Part shown: in pieces, positions 16,344 through 26,324 of the stretch
Layout: each line of letters opens with the position of its first letter
How positions within the stretch are numbered: the stretch's first letter is position 1
NCBI RefSeq assembly: GCF_000292525.1
Contig: NZ_AEYF01000014.1
Coordinates: forward strand, 1 to 34,120
DNA length: 34,120 bases
Source of the DNA: Rhizobium sp. CCGE 510
Lineage (GTDB): Bacteria > Pseudomonadota > Alphaproteobacteria > Rhizobiales > Rhizobiaceae
Direction of reading: 5' to 3'
Notes under the pieces: model-generated
Seen by the model: only the letters and a program-made list of their open reading frames with translations
What the model was told of the DNA's origin: nothing
The model's database searches: none
Made by a program: the position numbers and the translations under genes

Positions 16344-19300
16344 ATGGCTGATAAACAACTTGCGTATGATACGCGCGGAAAAGATGACCTGTTTGCCGAC
16401 GATGATCCGTTGGCCGAACTTGCCCGTATCGTCGGCTTCGAGCCGCGTGTTGCAGCAAACACGATAACCGAGACTACGCGGCACGAGCCCGCCCTCGATC
16501 TCGAGGACGAGCTTGGCCGCGAGTTCGACCGTTACGATTCGCCGCGTCCGCTCGCAGAGCTCGACCGGCCAGCCGAGCCGATCTCTGACGACGTCATTCC
16601 CGAAGATTACATCGAGCCCGTTCTCGATGTTTCTCCGGTTGCAGAGCCGGTTTCCATCGCCTCCGTTGAGGCTGACGAAGCAACAGTGCCTGCAGCAGGC
16701 AACTGGGATGCGCCGGCCGCCGACCCGGCGGCTTGGCCGCAGCAGCTTTCCGTCGAGCCCGCTTCCGAGACGCCGGTACAATCGGCTATCGGCGGTGCCC
16801 GCGACCTGATCGAGGAGCTTGAGCTGTCGATCGGTGCTGCTCCGGTCTCTTCGCTGCCGCAGCCCGCCAAGGCGCCGCAATGGTCGGCCGCCAGCATCAG
16901 GTTGCCGCTTGCCAATTTCCACGCCGCGAAACGCGAGGAAGCTATTGTTCCGCCGGAGCCCCAGTCTGTGGTCGAAGCAGCCGCAGCGCCGGTGGCTGAA
17001 GAACCGTCCGCCGATCTGCCCGCTGCAGAGCTACAGCCGGTGATCGCCCCCGCCGTCGAGCAGTTGGCTCCCATCGTCACTGCCGAGCCGTCCGAAGAAT
17101 TCGAATCTGCGTCCCCTTCGCTTGGCTTCCCCGCCGAGCTCGATCGCCACGACGAGGTGATCGTGTCTGAAGAGGTTGCCGAGGTCGAGGACTTCGTCGA
17201 CATCGAAGACGCGCTGGAAGATTTCGGGTCCGACGCCGGTTTCGATCTCATTGCCGCCGCCGTCGAAGGTGAGATCCAGGCCGATGCCGCGCTGACCGAG
17301 GTCGTGCCCGACGTTCCGCACACTGCCGGCACTTTCGATCTTGACGATCTGCTCGCCGACGTCTCGCGTTATCCGGTGCCGCAGCGCCCCAATTCGGCGA
17401 CGGTTTCACCGCAGGCCGAATTGATCGAGGCAACTCCCGTTGCCGCCGCATTTGTCCAGCCGCAAGTGATCGCGCCGGCGCCGGTCGCTGTGGCTGACGT
17501 TCGGCCTGCTCCGGTCGAGCCGGCTCCGGTCTATGCTGCTGAAGCCGTAAGGCCGGACGCGCCGCAGTTTGCCGAGGTCGCTGCACATCAGCCTGCCGCA
17601 CCGGCATATTCGCGGGCTCCGCAATCTGTACCGGAGGCCGACGACCCCTTCGCCGGCCACGATTTCGAGCTGGATCTTGCCGGCATCGAGCTGGAACTCG
17701 CCGATCTCGATTTCTCCGAGCCGCCCGAGCAGACGCAGGCTGAGCCTGCGCCGCAGCCGGAGCCGTCCGTCCGTGCGCCCGAGCAGGCCGCCGCCGTCTC
17801 GCCTCGGTCAGCCCCCGTTTTTGCGCCTGAGCCGCAAATTCCTGCTTTCCAGCAGGCCGCTTCCGCCCCTGCACAGCCGGCTCCGGCCATGGTTGCCGCG
17901 CCCCAGGCTCGAGCTCAGGTTCCAACTCCAGCTCCGGCCTTCAACTGGACGCCTGTCGCTGACTCGACCGAAGACTTGCCTTTTGATCCGGCGATGATCT
18001 CCGATCCGGAGGATCGTCCGGAGGCTGTCGAGGACATGCACGTGCCGGCGCTGCCGCCGGTCGAGCAGCCCGCGCCGGTCGCGAAAACTCAGGATTTCGA
18101 TTTCGATCTCGACGCGGAGATCGCCAGCTTCTTCGAACCGGCCAAGCCGCGGGAAAACCCGGCGCCGGCCAGGGGCACGGCTGCCGCCGCGGCAACGGTG
18201 GTCAAGCCCACCATCGCCGATGGTCTCGATGATTTCGAACGGGCGCTGGAGGAGGATTTCCGCCGCAGCGTGCGCGAGCCGGTCGAGCGCCGCGAAACCT
18301 CCGAGGTTAGGATTGAATCGGCAAGCCAGGCCGCTGATTTCAGCCGAGCCCGGTCGATGCGCCGGCTGCTTGCCGGAGCCGTCGTGCTCGTGGTCTTCGC
18401 CGGCGTCGGTTACGGTGTCTATTCCTCCGTCTGGAACGGCGAGGGGCTTGGCATTGTCGCATCGGGCGAACCGCGCGTGATCGCTGCCGACAAGGAGCCG
18501 ATCAAGGTCGTTCCGGAAAATCCTGGCGGCAAGACCGTGCCCAACCAGGACAAGGCCGTCTACGACCGTGTTGCCGGTTCTGCCGAAGAGCCGAAGCAGA
18601 AGGCGCTGGTTTCTTCCGACGAGGCGCCGGTCGATGTCGTCCAGCGCACCCTGACACCGGAAGCGCTGCCTGAGGACGACGAGAACGCCAACCCGGGTGA
18701 TCAGGTCACGCCGACCGCAGTCGGTGAGACGGTGGATCCGCGTCTGCTGCCGAACCAGGACAATGCCGACAACGCTCCCGCCAGCGATGCCGACAAGGCG
18801 CCGTCCGTTTCGCCGCGCAAGGTCCGCACGATGATCGTCAAGCCTGATGGCACGCTGGTCGCCCGCGAGGAACCAGCAGCCGTCGACCAGCCGGCTGCCC
18901 CGGTGACATCGTCTGCTCAGCCGATGCCGGCGTTGACGGCCCCTTCGGCGCAATCGGCTTCGCCGGTGCCGCCGGTCGGCGGAACGGCCGCAAGCTTCCC
19001 GTCAAGCGCCGAGGTTGCTTCCGCCGATGCTCGTTCTGCAGCAGCAGCCGAAACGACGCCGGTTCAGCCGCCGCTTACAGGCGGCGCCGACACGCAGGCT
19101 GCAAATCCCGCCCCGGTTCAACCGCCGGTGCGCCCGGTCAAGGCCACGGCGACGACTGATACGGCTCCGGTTCCGATCGCCCGTCCGGCCGACCAGCCCG
19201 TCAACGTTGTCGGCACAGTGACCGAGAAGGGCAATGTTCGCCCGCCCGCACAACAGCCGAAGCCGGCACCGCAGCCGAAGACGACTGAGGTCGCGGCCGC

Positions 19301-19583
19301 AGCGCCGGTCGCCGCTCAGCCGCAACAGGCCGCGTCCGCCGGCGGCTACGGCATCCAGATCGCTTCGTTGCCGTCGCAGGACGAGGCGACCAAATCCTAT
19401 GCCAACCTGTCGAAGAAATTCGCCAGCGTGCTTGGGGGCCGCGCTCATGAGATCCGCAAGGCCGATATCGCCGGCAAGGGCACTTTCTACCGTGTCCGTA
19501 TTCCGGCCGGTTCCAAGGACGAGGCTGCAGCGCTCTGCGAACAGTATCGCGCGGCCGGCGGCAGCTGCCTGATCTCCAAGTAG
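16344..19583 (+). CDS. Very long SPOR-domain membrane protein
   Basis: 1079 residues. The start at 16344 is preferred over an upstream in-frame ATG because GGGATAGG precedes it and the upstream part overlaps argS. Residues 1-670 are acidic and Ala/Pro/Glu-rich, probably disordered and cytoplasmic. This region contains recurring acidic-hydrophobic patches at about 14-35 (DDLFADDDPLAELARIVGFE), 330, 440-457, 583-600 (DFDFDLDAEIASFFEP) and 626-643. One transmembrane helix follows at about 675-697 (LLAGAVVLVVFAGVGYGVY), then a Pro/Ala-rich periplasmic linker. The C-terminal SPOR domain is at about 999-1079 (GGYGIQIASLPSQDEA...FYRVRIPAG...CLISK). SPOR domains bind peptidoglycan stripped of side peptides at division sites. 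Septal role inferred. Confidence 0.9.
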   Translation: MADKQLAYDTRGKDDLFADDDPLAELARIVGFEPRVAANTITETTRHEPALDLEDELGREFDRYDSPRPLAELDRPAEPISDDVIPEDYIEPVLDVSPVAEPVSIASVEADEATVPAAGNWDAPAADPAAWPQQLSVEPASETPVQSAIGGARDLIEELELSIGAAPVSSLPQPAKAPQWSAASIRLPLANFHAAKREEAIVPPEPQSVVEAAAAPVAEEPSADLPAAELQPVIAPAVEQLAPIVTAEPSEEFESASPSLGFPAELDRHDEVIVSEEVAEVEDFVDIEDALEDFGSDAGFDLIAAAVEGEIQADAALTEVVPDVPHTAGTFDLDDLLADVSRYPVPQRPNSATVSPQAELIEATPVAAAFVQPQVIAPAPVAVADVRPAPVEPAPVYAAEAVRPDAPQFAEVAAHQPAAPAYSRAPQSVPEADDPFAGHDFELDLAGIELELADLDFSEPPEQTQAEPAPQPEPSVRAPEQAAAVSPRSAPVFAPEPQIPAFQQAASAPAQPAPAMVAAPQARAQVPTPAPAFNWTPVADSTEDLPFDPAMISDPEDRPEAVEDMHVPALPPVEQPAPVAKTQDFDFDLDAEIASFFEPAKPRENPAPARGTAAAAATVVKPTIADGLDDFERALEEDFRRSVREPVERRETSEVRIESASQAADFSRARSMRRLLAGAVVLVVFAGVGYGVYSSVWNGEGLGIVASGEPRVIAADKEPIKVVPENPGGKTVPNQDKAVYDRVAGSAEEPKQKALVSSDEAPVDVVQRTLTPEALPEDDENANPGDQVTPTAVGETVDPRLLPNQDNADNAPASDADKAPSVSPRKVRTMIVKPDGTLVAREEPAAVDQPAAPVTSSAQPMPALTAPSAQSASPVPPVGGTAASFPSSAEVASADARSAAAAETTPVQPPLTGGADTQAANPAPVQPPVRPVKATATTDTAPVPIARPADQPVNVVGTVTEKGNVRPPAQQPKPAPQPKTTEVAAAAPVAAQPQQAASAGGYGIQIASLPSQDEATKSYANLSKKFASVLGGRAHEIRKADIAGKGTFYRVRIPAGSKDEAAALCEQYRAAGGSCLISK

Positions 19584-19607
19584 GCTCGGGTTTGAATGAA
19601 ATAGCAG

Positions 19608-19642
19608 GAGCGGCGGGCCGGATCGGTCCGCCGCTCTTTTTT
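19608..19642 (+). terminator. Intrinsic terminator after the SPOR-protein gene
   Basis: GAGCGGCGGGCCG pairs with CGGTCCGCCGCTC (one G-T wobble) around GAT, followed by six T. nagZ starts just 56 bases later, so it may have a promoter overlapping the terminator or rely on read-through. Confidence 0.88.
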
Positions 19643-19697
19643 GTGCATCGCTTTCGAGCTTGCTCGCATTTGGCCGGGCGCCGTCTATGATTCTGAT

Positions 19698-20711
19698 ATG
19701 ACCGAATCAAAAGCGATGATCCTTGGCTGCAGCGGCCTTGCCCTCACATCCGAAGAGAAAGCCTTCTATCGGGGCGAGCGGCCCTGGGGCTTCATTCTCT
19801 TTGGCCGTAACATCTCCGAGGCAGGGCAGATTGCTGACCTTGTCGCCGAACTGCGCGACAGCGTCGGCTGGCATGCGCCGGTGCTGATCGACCAGGAGGG
19901 TGGCCGCGTCCAGCGCATCCGTCCACCCATTCTCAATCGTTATCCGTCAGGCCGGGAACTCGGCGATCTCTATCGCCGCGACCCAGGGCTCGGCCTGCGC
20001 GCCGCATGGGCGATGTCGCGGCTGCACGCCTTCGACCTATCGAGCCTCGGCATCGATGTCGATTGTCTGCCGGTGCTCGATGTGCCGGTTGAGGGCAGCA
20101 GCAATGTCATCGGCGACCGCGCCTATGGCGGCGATCCCGAGACCGTCATCGCGATGGGCCGGGCGGCTGCCGAGGGGCTGAAGGCCGGCGGCCTGTTGCC
20201 GGTGGTAAAGCATATGCCCGGCCATGGCCGCGGCTTTGCCGACTCACATCTGGAACTGCCTGTCGTCACCGTCTCGCGCGATGAATTGGAAGCCCATGAT
20301 TTCCCGCCCTTCGTCGCCATGAAGGACGAGTTGATGGCGATGACCTGCCACGTCGTCTTTACCGCCATAGACCCCGATAATCCGGCGACGACGTCGCGCA
20401 AGGTGACCGACGGCATCATCCGCGAGCATATCGGCTTTACCGGTCTGCTGCTCTCCGACGACAGCTCGATGAATGCTCTTTCCGGCACGATCGGGCAACG
20501 CGCGGCGAATATCATTGCAGGCGGATGCGATATCGTGCTGCATTGCAACGGTGATATGGACGAGATGCGCGAGGTCGTGGCAAATGTTCCGCCGCTCGCC
20601 GGTCAAGCGCTTGCCCGCGCAAAAGCGGTGGAGACAGGCTTCACGGCGGCAGATGCCGCCGACGAAGCGGAATTGAGGGCGGAATTCGAGGCGATGTTTG
20701 CGACGGTCTGA
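19698..20711 (+). CDS. nagZ: Beta-N-acetylhexosaminidase (GH3)
   Basis: 337 residues, normal for single-domain NagZ. It removes N-acetylglucosamine from cytoplasmic GlcNAc-anhydromuropeptides in peptidoglycan recycling. The substrate and acid/base loop has KHMPGHG at 171-177 followed by a conserved Asp-Ser-His (ADSHLELP). The catalytic nucleophile Asp is in LLLSDDSSMNAL (D254/D255). No signal peptide is seen, consistent with a cytoplasmic enzyme. The start at 19698 follows the family N-terminus; the upstream in-frame ATG overlaps the terminator. scpA follows after 15 bases. Confidence 0.95.
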   Translation: MTESKAMILGCSGLALTSEEKAFYRGERPWGFILFGRNISEAGQIADLVAELRDSVGWHAPVLIDQEGGRVQRIRPPILNRYPSGRELGDLYRRDPGLGLRAAWAMSRLHAFDLSSLGIDVDCLPVLDVPVEGSSNVIGDRAYGGDPETVIAMGRAAAEGLKAGGLLPVVKHMPGHGRGFADSHLELPVVTVSRDELEAHDFPPFVAMKDELMAMTCHVVFTAIDPDNPATTSRKVTDGIIREHIGFTGLLLSDDSSMNALSGTIGQRAANIIAGGCDIVLHCNGDMDEMREVVANVPPLAGQALARAKAVETGFTAADAADEAELRAEFEAMFATV

Positions 20712-20726
20712 TTGTAAGGGAGCAGG

Positions 20727-21587
20727 GTGGTGAGCACGGTCAAGGGCACGGAGCGTCCGCAGGCGGCAACGCCGATGGACAAGCTGTGGCAGGAAAATGG
20801 CGCCGAGCGCGCCAGCCACGAGCCGGCGCTGGTGATCGATGTCGCCGGCTTCGAAGGCCCGCTCGACCTGTTGCTCTATCTTGCCCGCAACCAGAAGGTT
20901 GATCTGTCGCGCATTTCGGTTCTGGCGCTTGCCGAGCAATATCTGCAGTTCGTCGAAAGCGCCCGGCGCATCCGTATCGAGCTTGCCGCCGATTATCTCG
21001 TCATGGCAGCCTGGCTCGCTTTTCTCAAGTCGAGGCTGCTTATTCCCCAGCAGGTCAAGGATGACGGTCCTTCCGGCGAGGAACTGGCGGCAACGCTCGC
21101 TTTCCGGCTGAAGCGCCTCGAAGCCATGCGCCAGGCGGCCGAGGGTCTCGTCAACCGCAACCGCCTCGGCCGCGACATCTTCGTGCGCGGCGCGCCCGAG
21201 CATATTCCCGACCGGCAGCAATCCGCTTATGCGGCCAGCCTCTACGATCTTTTGACCGCCTATGCGGCGCTGCGCCAGCGCAATGCCGTCACCCATGTGA
21301 CGATCGAGAGACGCAGCGTCTGGTCGCTGACCGATGCCCGCGAATTGCTGACCCAGATGATCGGCGAGGTCGGTGACTGGACGGCGATGGAGCATTATCT
21401 GCTGCGCTATCTCGCAGCGCCCGAGGAACGCGTCACGGCCATCGCCAGCGCCTTTGCCGCCTCGCTGGAACTGGTGCGAGAGGGCAAGCTGGAAATCCGC
21501 CAGGACGGCGCCTTTCAGCCGATATACATGCGCCGCGGTCCCAAACACGCCACGCTGCAGGTGGTGGAGCAGGAGCAGCCGGTTTGA
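20727..21587 (+). CDS. scpA: Segregation and condensation protein A
   Basis: 286 residues. ScpA is the kleisin that bridges the SMC ATPase heads. The conserved N-terminal block FEGPLDLLLYLARNQKVDLS (about 43-62), followed by ISVLALAEQYLQF and AADYLVMAAWLAFLKSRLLI, is diagnostic. The C-terminal winged-helix region ends in a Gln/Glu-rich tail. Two tandem GTG codons (20727, 20730) follow AAGGGAG; either could start. An ATG at 20775 is a weaker alternative. Its stop codon overlaps the scpB start, implying translational coupling in the complex. Confidence 0.95.
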   Translation: MVSTVKGTERPQAATPMDKLWQENGAERASHEPALVIDVAGFEGPLDLLLYLARNQKVDLSRISVLALAEQYLQFVESARRIRIELAADYLVMAAWLAFLKSRLLIPQQVKDDGPSGEELAATLAFRLKRLEAMRQAAEGLVNRNRLGRDIFVRGAPEHIPDRQQSAYAASLYDLLTAYAALRQRNAVTHVTIERRSVWSLTDARELLTQMIGEVGDWTAMEHYLLRYLAAPEERVTAIASAFAASLELVREGKLEIRQDGAFQPIYMRRGPKHATLQVVEQEQPV

Positions 21588-22300
21588 TCGATCCGCAGAG
21601 CGATGAGGATTTCGAGGACGATTTCGAAGGCAAGGGCCGCGACCTGCAGGCGGAGATCGAGGCAGAGCGTATCGCCGAGGCGCTGGTCTTTGCCTCCTCG
21701 CAGCCGGTGTCGGAGAGCTTCCTGGCTGAGCGTCTGGCTGAGGATACTGACGTGCGCGCAATCATGCTGCGTCTGAAAGCGCAATATGCGCCGCGCGGCG
21801 TCAACCTCGTGCAGATCGAGGGCGCCTGGGCCTTCCGCACCGCGGCCGATCTGTCCTTCGTCATCCGCCGCGACGAAAACGAGGTGAAGAAGCTTTCGCG
21901 CGCCGCACTGGAGGTGCTGGCGATCATTGCCTATCATCAGCCGGTGACCCGCGCCGAGATCGAGGATATCCGCGGCGTTCAGACCTCGCGCGGCACGCTC
22001 GACGTGCTGATGGAGGCCGGCTGGGTGCGGTTTCGTGGCCGCCGGCGCACGCCGGGCCGGCCGGTGACATTGGGCACGACACGCGATTTCCTCGATCATT
22101 TCGGTCTCGAAGAGCTGCGTGATCTACCCGGTCTCGAAGAGTTGAAGGGAGCGGGCTTGCTGTCAGGCCGGATTCCGGCGAATTTCAATATTCCCTCGCC
22201 GTTGATGAACGACGAACTGACCGAGGACGAGGACCCGATCACCCAGATGGACCTCGAGGAACTGGGGTTGCTGGCGCCGCGCGGCGCCTCCGAAGATTGA
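21584..22300 (+). CDS. scpB: Segregation and condensation protein B
   Basis: 238 residues with tandem winged helices; ScpB dimers bind the linker of ScpA in the SMC-ScpAB complex. Recognisable segments: RIAEALVFASSQPVSESFL (near the N-terminus), FRTAADL, SRAALEVLAIIAYHQPVTRA, EIEDIRGV, GRPVTLGTT and FLDHFGLEELRDLPGL. It starts at a TTG (21584) that shares TTGA with the scpA stop and is preceded by AGGAG; the first residues would be MIDPQSDED. The acidic N- and C-terminal tails are common in this group. Coupled to scpA. Confidence 0.95.
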   Translation: MIDPQSDEDFEDDFEGKGRDLQAEIEAERIAEALVFASSQPVSESFLAERLAEDTDVRAIMLRLKAQYAPRGVNLVQIEGAWAFRTAADLSFVIRRDENEVKKLSRAALEVLAIIAYHQPVTRAEIEDIRGVQTSRGTLDVLMEAGWVRFRGRRRTPGRPVTLGTTRDFLDHFGLEELRDLPGLEELKGAGLLSGRIPANFNIPSPLMNDELTEDEDPITQMDLEELGLLAPRGASED

Positions 22301-22372
22301 GGGGCTTGCGTCTTGCTTTTGCCATGCATGGCGAAAACAATGGGGGCCGCCACTTTTCGACGGGTCAATGGC

Positions 22373-22402
22373 TTGTCACAAAGGGCGATACCGTGACATT
22401 AA
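22373..22402 (+). promoter_or_regulatory. Possible promoter upstream of tatA
   Basis: TTGTCA and CATTAA are 18 bases apart, 82 bases upstream of the tatA ATG, within the 183-base scpB-tatA gap. Suggestive only. Confidence 0.3.
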
Positions 22403-22483
22403 GCGCAGTTCAAAGGGCGTGATGTTGGAAACGGTGTCAGAAATTCTTACATCGTGGGAACATAGAAACAGGGAGTAAGCGTA

Positions 22484-22675
22484 ATGGGTTCTTTTGGCAT
22501 CTACCACTGGCTGATCGTTCTGGTCGTCGTGCTGTTGTTGTTCGGCCGCGGCAAGATTCCGGAACTGATGGGCGATGTCGCCAAGGGCATCAAAAGCTTC
22601 AAGAAGGGCATGACGGACGAAGACGCGCCGGATACGGCAAAGACTGTCGATCACAAGGCCGACGAAACGAAATAA
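22484..22675 (+). CDS. tatA: Sec-independent protein translocase TatA
   Basis: 63 residues. A short N-terminal stretch is followed by a transmembrane helix (about 8-20, [13 protein letters not shown]), the [10 protein letters not shown] hinge, an amphipathic helix ([14 protein letters not shown]) and an acidic polar tail. TatA multimers form the translocation pore for folded twin-arginine substrates. GGGAG precedes the ATG. First of a tatABC set. Confidence 0.97.
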   Translation: MGSFGIYHWLIVLVVVLLLFGRGKIPELMGDVAKGIKSFKKGMTDEDAPDTAKTVDHKADETK

Positions 22676-22726
22676 CCAAGTCCGGGAAAAAGCGCTGCCC
22701 CCGCGCTTCCCGTCCAGGAGCCTTGC

Positions 22727-23338
22727 ATGTTCGATATTGGCTGGACCGAGCTTTTGGTCATCGCGGTCGTCCTGATCGTGGTCGTCGGTCCCAAGGATTT
22801 GCCGCCGATGCTGCGCGCTTTCGGCAAGATGACGCAGCGCGCCCGCAAGGTGGCGGGCGATTTCCGTGCGCAGTTCGACGAAGCGTTGCGCGAGGCGGAG
22901 CTTGACGATGTCCGCCAGACGCTCAGCGATGCTCAGACGCTCAACCCGGTGAACAGCCTGCGCGAGGCGATGAACCCGCTTCGCCAGATGGGCAACGAGA
23001 TCAAGGCCGACCTGCAGAAGGCGACCGCGGTCCCGGAAAACAAGACCGAGGTGCCGCCGGCTGCGGTTTCCACGCCGACGCCGTCGATGAGCTTGCCGGA
23101 AACGCCGCCATTGGTGCCGGCACCTGCGCAGCCTGAATCCGTCGCAACCGCTGCGATCGTCCAGGCCGAAATGGTTGCCGCCAAGCCGAAGGTTCCGCGC
23201 AAGCCGCGCGCCAAGGCCGCAGATAAGGTAGCCTTTGCCATTGTCGCGCCTGTGGAAAAGCCGAAGCGCACGACGGCAGTCAGGAAGCCTGCGACGCCGA
23301 AGACGCCGGTGCAGATGAAGAAAAAGGACGAGGCATGA
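22727..23338 (+). CDS. tatB: Sec-independent protein translocase TatB
   Basis: 203 residues. The N-terminal FDIGWTELLVIAVVLIVVVG membrane helix ends in GPKDLPPMLRAFGK (the TatB Gly-Pro hinge), followed by a long amphipathic helix (to about 75). The tail is long and Ala/Pro/Lys-rich (about 100-203), as in other Alphaproteobacteria. TatB with TatC is the receptor for twin-arginine signal peptides. Its stop overlaps the tatC start (ATGA). Confidence 0.97.
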   Translation: MFDIGWTELLVIAVVLIVVVGPKDLPPMLRAFGKMTQRARKVAGDFRAQFDEALREAELDDVRQTLSDAQTLNPVNSLREAMNPLRQMGNEIKADLQKATAVPENKTEVPPAAVSTPTPSMSLPETPPLVPAPAQPESVATAAIVQAEMVAAKPKVPRKPRAKAADKVAFAIVAPVEKPKRTTAVRKPATPKTPVQMKKKDEA

Positions 23339-24162
23339 GCGGTGAGACCGAAGATAAGCCGCAGCCGTTGATCGAGCACCTGATGGAGCTGCGCACGCGG
23401 CTGATCTGGTCGATCGGCGCGTTTTTTATCGCCTTCATCGCCTGCTTCTTTTTTGCCAAGCACCTCTTCAATTATCTGGTCATCCCCTACAAGACAGCCG
23501 TAATATGGGCGCATCTCGACGTCGAGAAGGCCCAGCTGATCTACACCGCGCCACAGGAATTCTTCCTCACGCAGGTCAAGGTGGCGATGTTCGGCGGTCT
23601 CGTGGTCGCATTCCCGATCATTGCCGCCCAGGTCTACAAGTTCGTGGCGCCCGGTCTCTACAAGAACGAGCGTCAAGCCTTCCTGCCGTTCCTGATCGCC
23701 TCTCCGGTCCTGTTCCTGATGGGCGGCGCGCTCGTCTATTTCTTCTTCACGCCGATGGTCATGTGGTTCTTCCTGTCGATGCAGCAGGCGCCGGGTCATG
23801 ACGAGGTGGCGATCTCTCTGATGCCGAAGGTCTCGGAATATCTGAGCCTGATCATGACGCTGGTCTTCTCCTTCGGCCTCGTCTTCCAGCTTCCCGTCAT
23901 CACCACGCTGCTCGCCCGTGTCGGACTTCTGACGTCGCAATGGCTCGCCGAAAAGCGCAAGTTCGCCATCGTGCTGGCCTTCGTCGTCGCCGCCGTGTTG
24001 ACGCCGCCGGATCCGATGTCCCAGATCGGCCTTGCGATACCGACGATCCTTCTCTACGAGATTTCCATCCATGCGGCGCGACTCGTGGAGCGCCAGCGTG
24101 CCCGGCAGGCGGTCGAAAAGGACACCGAATCCACGGACGTTGCCAAGACGGACAGCGTCTGA
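23335..24162 (+). CDS. tatC: Sec-independent protein translocase TatC
   Basis: 275 residues with six hydrophobic segments. The conserved cytoplasmic N-terminus is [16 protein letters not shown] (16-31), followed by the TatC signature regions [16 protein letters not shown] and [18 protein letters not shown], and a charged C-terminal tail. TatC recognises the twin-arginine signal. It begins inside the tatB stop codon (ATGA), so the two are coupled. Confidence 0.97.
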   Translation: MSGETEDKPQPLIEHLMELRTRLIWSIGAFFIAFIACFFFAKHLFNYLVIPYKTAVIWAHLDVEKAQLIYTAPQEFFLTQVKVAMFGGLVVAFPIIAAQVYKFVAPGLYKNERQAFLPFLIASPVLFLMGGALVYFFFTPMVMWFFLSMQQAPGHDEVAISLMPKVSEYLSLIMTLVFSFGLVFQLPVITTLLARVGLLTSQWLAEKRKFAIVLAFVVAAVLTPPDPMSQIGLAIPTILLYEISIHAARLVERQRARQAVEKDTESTDVAKTDSV

Positions 24163-24262
24163 GCGGCAATCCGGAAATCCTTTCACGAACGCCGTCTCAT
24201 CTGGTCGAAGCCCGGTCAGGCTTTGGCCGGGTCACTTCTGTTGCAAACGATCTGGAACGACG

Positions 24263-25546
24263 ATGCTCGATATCAAATGGATCCGTGAGAATCCCGAAGC
24301 GCTTGATGCCGCTCTTGCCAAGCGCGGCGCGGAGCCCCTGGCTCAAAATCTCGTTGCCCTCGATGAAAAGCGCCGCTCCGCCGTGCAGAAGGCCCAGGAC
24401 CTGCTGTCGCGTCGCAATCTCGCCTCCAAGGAGATCGGCGCGGCGCTGTCCCAGAAGAATGGCGAGCTTGCCGAAAAGCTGAAGGCCGAGGTCGCCGAAT
24501 TGAAGACCCTGCTGCCGGCGATCGAGGAGGAGGACCGGCTACTGACGGCCGAACTCACCGACGCGCTCTCGCGCATCCCCAACATACCTTTCGACGACGT
24601 TCCGGTCGGCAAGGACGAGCACGACAATGTCGTTACCCGCACCGTCGGCGAAAAGCCGCGCTGGAACCACACGCCGAAGGAGCACTTCGAAATCGGCGAG
24701 GGGCTTGGCTATATGGATTTCGAACGCGCTGCCAAGCTCTCCGGCTCGCGCTTCACGGTTCTGACCGGGCCGCTCGCCAGGCTCGAGCGTGCGCTCGGCC
24801 AGTTCATGATCGATCTCCACACCCGTGAGCACGGTTATACCGAAGTCAGCTCGCCGGTGATGGTGCGCGCTGAAGCCCTGTTCGGCACCGGCAACCTGCC
24901 GAAGTTCGAAGAGGATCTCTTCAAGACGACGGATGGTCGCTATCTCATTCCGACGGCCGAGGTGACGCTGACCAATCTGGTGCGCGAGGAAATTCTCGAC
25001 CAGGAAAAGCTGCCGCTCCGCTTCACCGCCTTGACGCCGTCCTTCCGCTCCGAAGCGGGCTCGGCTGGCCGCGATACGCGCGGTATGCTGCGTCAGCACC
25101 AGTTCTGGAAATGCGAACTCGTCTCGATCACCGATGCCGAGAACGCCGTCGCCGAGCATGAGCGCATGACGGCCTGCGCCGAGGAAGTACTGAAGCGCCT
25201 CGGCCTGCATTTCCGCACGATGACGCTTTGCACCGGCGACATGGGCTTCGGCTCGCGCAAGACCTACGATATCGAAGTCTGGTTGCCGGGACAGAATACT
25301 TTCCGCGAAATCTCCTCCTGCTCTGTCTGTGGCGATTTTCAGGCCCGCCGGATGAACGCGCGCTACCGCGACAAGGACGACAAGATCAACAGGTTTGTCC
25401 ACACGCTGAACGGCTCGGGCACTGCCGTCGGCCGCTGCCTGATCGCCGTCCTCGAAAATTATCTGAACGAGGATGGGTCCGTCACGATTCCGGACGTTTT
25501 GCTTCCCTATATGGGCGGATTGACGAAAATCGAACGGGCGGCCTGA
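24263..25546 (+). CDS. serS: Seryl-tRNA synthetase
   Basis: 427 residues, normal for class IIa SerRS. The N-terminal two-helix coiled coil (about 25-100) contacts the long variable arm of tRNA-Ser. Motif 2 is [20 protein letters not shown] followed by HQFWKCE, and motif 3 is [16 protein letters not shown]. The start at 24263 is the family N-terminus ([15 protein letters not shown]); the in-frame upstream extension overlaps tatC. surE starts 4 bases after its stop. Confidence 0.98.
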   Translation: MLDIKWIRENPEALDAALAKRGAEPLAQNLVALDEKRRSAVQKAQDLLSRRNLASKEIGAALSQKNGELAEKLKAEVAELKTLLPAIEEEDRLLTAELTDALSRIPNIPFDDVPVGKDEHDNVVTRTVGEKPRWNHTPKEHFEIGEGLGYMDFERAAKLSGSRFTVLTGPLARLERALGQFMIDLHTREHGYTEVSSPVMVRAEALFGTGNLPKFEEDLFKTTDGRYLIPTAEVTLTNLVREEILDQEKLPLRFTALTPSFRSEAGSAGRDTRGMLRQHQFWKCELVSITDAENAVAEHERMTACAEEVLKRLGLHFRTMTLCTGDMGFGSRKTYDIEVWLPGQNTFREISSCSVCGDFQARRMNARYRDKDDKINRFVHTLNGSGTAVGRCLIAVLENYLNEDGSVTIPDVLLPYMGGLTKIERAA

Positions 25547-25550
25547 GGCG

Positions 25551-26324
25551 ATGCGCATCCTGCTGACGAATGACGACGGCATTCACGCGGAAGGCTTGGC
25601 CGCGCTGGAGCGGATCGCCCGCACGCTGTCCGATGACGTCTGGATCGTGGCGCCCGAGACCGACCAGAGCGGCCTTGCCCATTCGTTGAGCCTGTCGGAA
25701 CCTCTGCGGCTGCGCAAGATTTCCGACAAGCATTTCGCCTTGCGCGGCACGCCGACCGATTGCGTCATCATGGGCATCCGGCAGGTGATGGACATCAAGC
25801 CCGATCTCGTTCTCTCCGGCGTCAATTCGGGCTCGAACGTTGCCGACGACGTAACCTATTCCGGCACGATCGCCGGCGCCATCGAAGGCACGATGCAAGG
25901 TGTGCGCTCCTTCGCGCTCAGCCAGGCCTATCTCTATGAGGACGGCGCGCGCGTCGTGCCCTGGGAGGTCTGCGAGACACATGCGCCGGCTCTTCTGGAA
26001 AAACTGATGGTTCTGGACCTGCCGGAGGGCACGTTCCTCAATCTCAACTTCCCGAGCTGCCGTCCCGACGAGGTCGACGGCGCTGAGGTGACCATGCAGG
26101 GCAAGCTCGCCTTCAACCTGCAGGTCGACGCCCGCTCCGATGGCCGGGGCTTTCCCTATTACTGGCTGAAGTTCGGCGAACGCGCTGGCGCCTTCGTCGA
26201 AGGCACCGATATTCACGCCCTGAAACATAACAAGATTTCGGTAACGCCTTTGAAACTGGATCTGACCGATTATTCCGTGACGGACCGCGTGGCGCGGGCC
26301 TTGGGATACGGAGCACAGGTTTGA
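25551..26324 (+). CDS. surE: 5'-nucleotidase SurE
   Basis: 257 residues, normal. Metal-dependent nucleoside monophosphatase acting in the cytoplasm, classically tied to stationary-phase survival. The metal ligands are visible: D8-D9 in [12 protein letters not shown] in SGLAHSLS, and N in [18 protein letters not shown], a highly conserved block. Followed directly by pcm, as in E. coli (surE-pcm-nlpD). Its TGA is overlapped by the TTG start of pcm. Confidence 0.97.
   Translation: MRILLTNDDGIHAEGLAALERIARTLSDDVWIVAPETDQSGLAHSLSLSEPLRLRKISDKHFALRGTPTDCVIMGIRQVMDIKPDLVLSGVNSGSNVADDVTYSGTIAGAIEGTMQGVRSFALSQAYLYEDGARVVPWEVCETHAPALLEKLMVLDLPEGTFLNLNFPSCRPDEVDGAEVTMQGKLAFNLQVDARSDGRGFPYYWLKFGERAGAFVEGTDIHALKHNKISVTPLKLDLTDYSVTDRVARALGYGAQV

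Noticed and set aside
17808..18953. Long arginine-rich minus-strand frame inside the SPOR-protein gene
   Set aside because: Low-complexity mirror of the Ala/Pro/Glu-rich coding strand.
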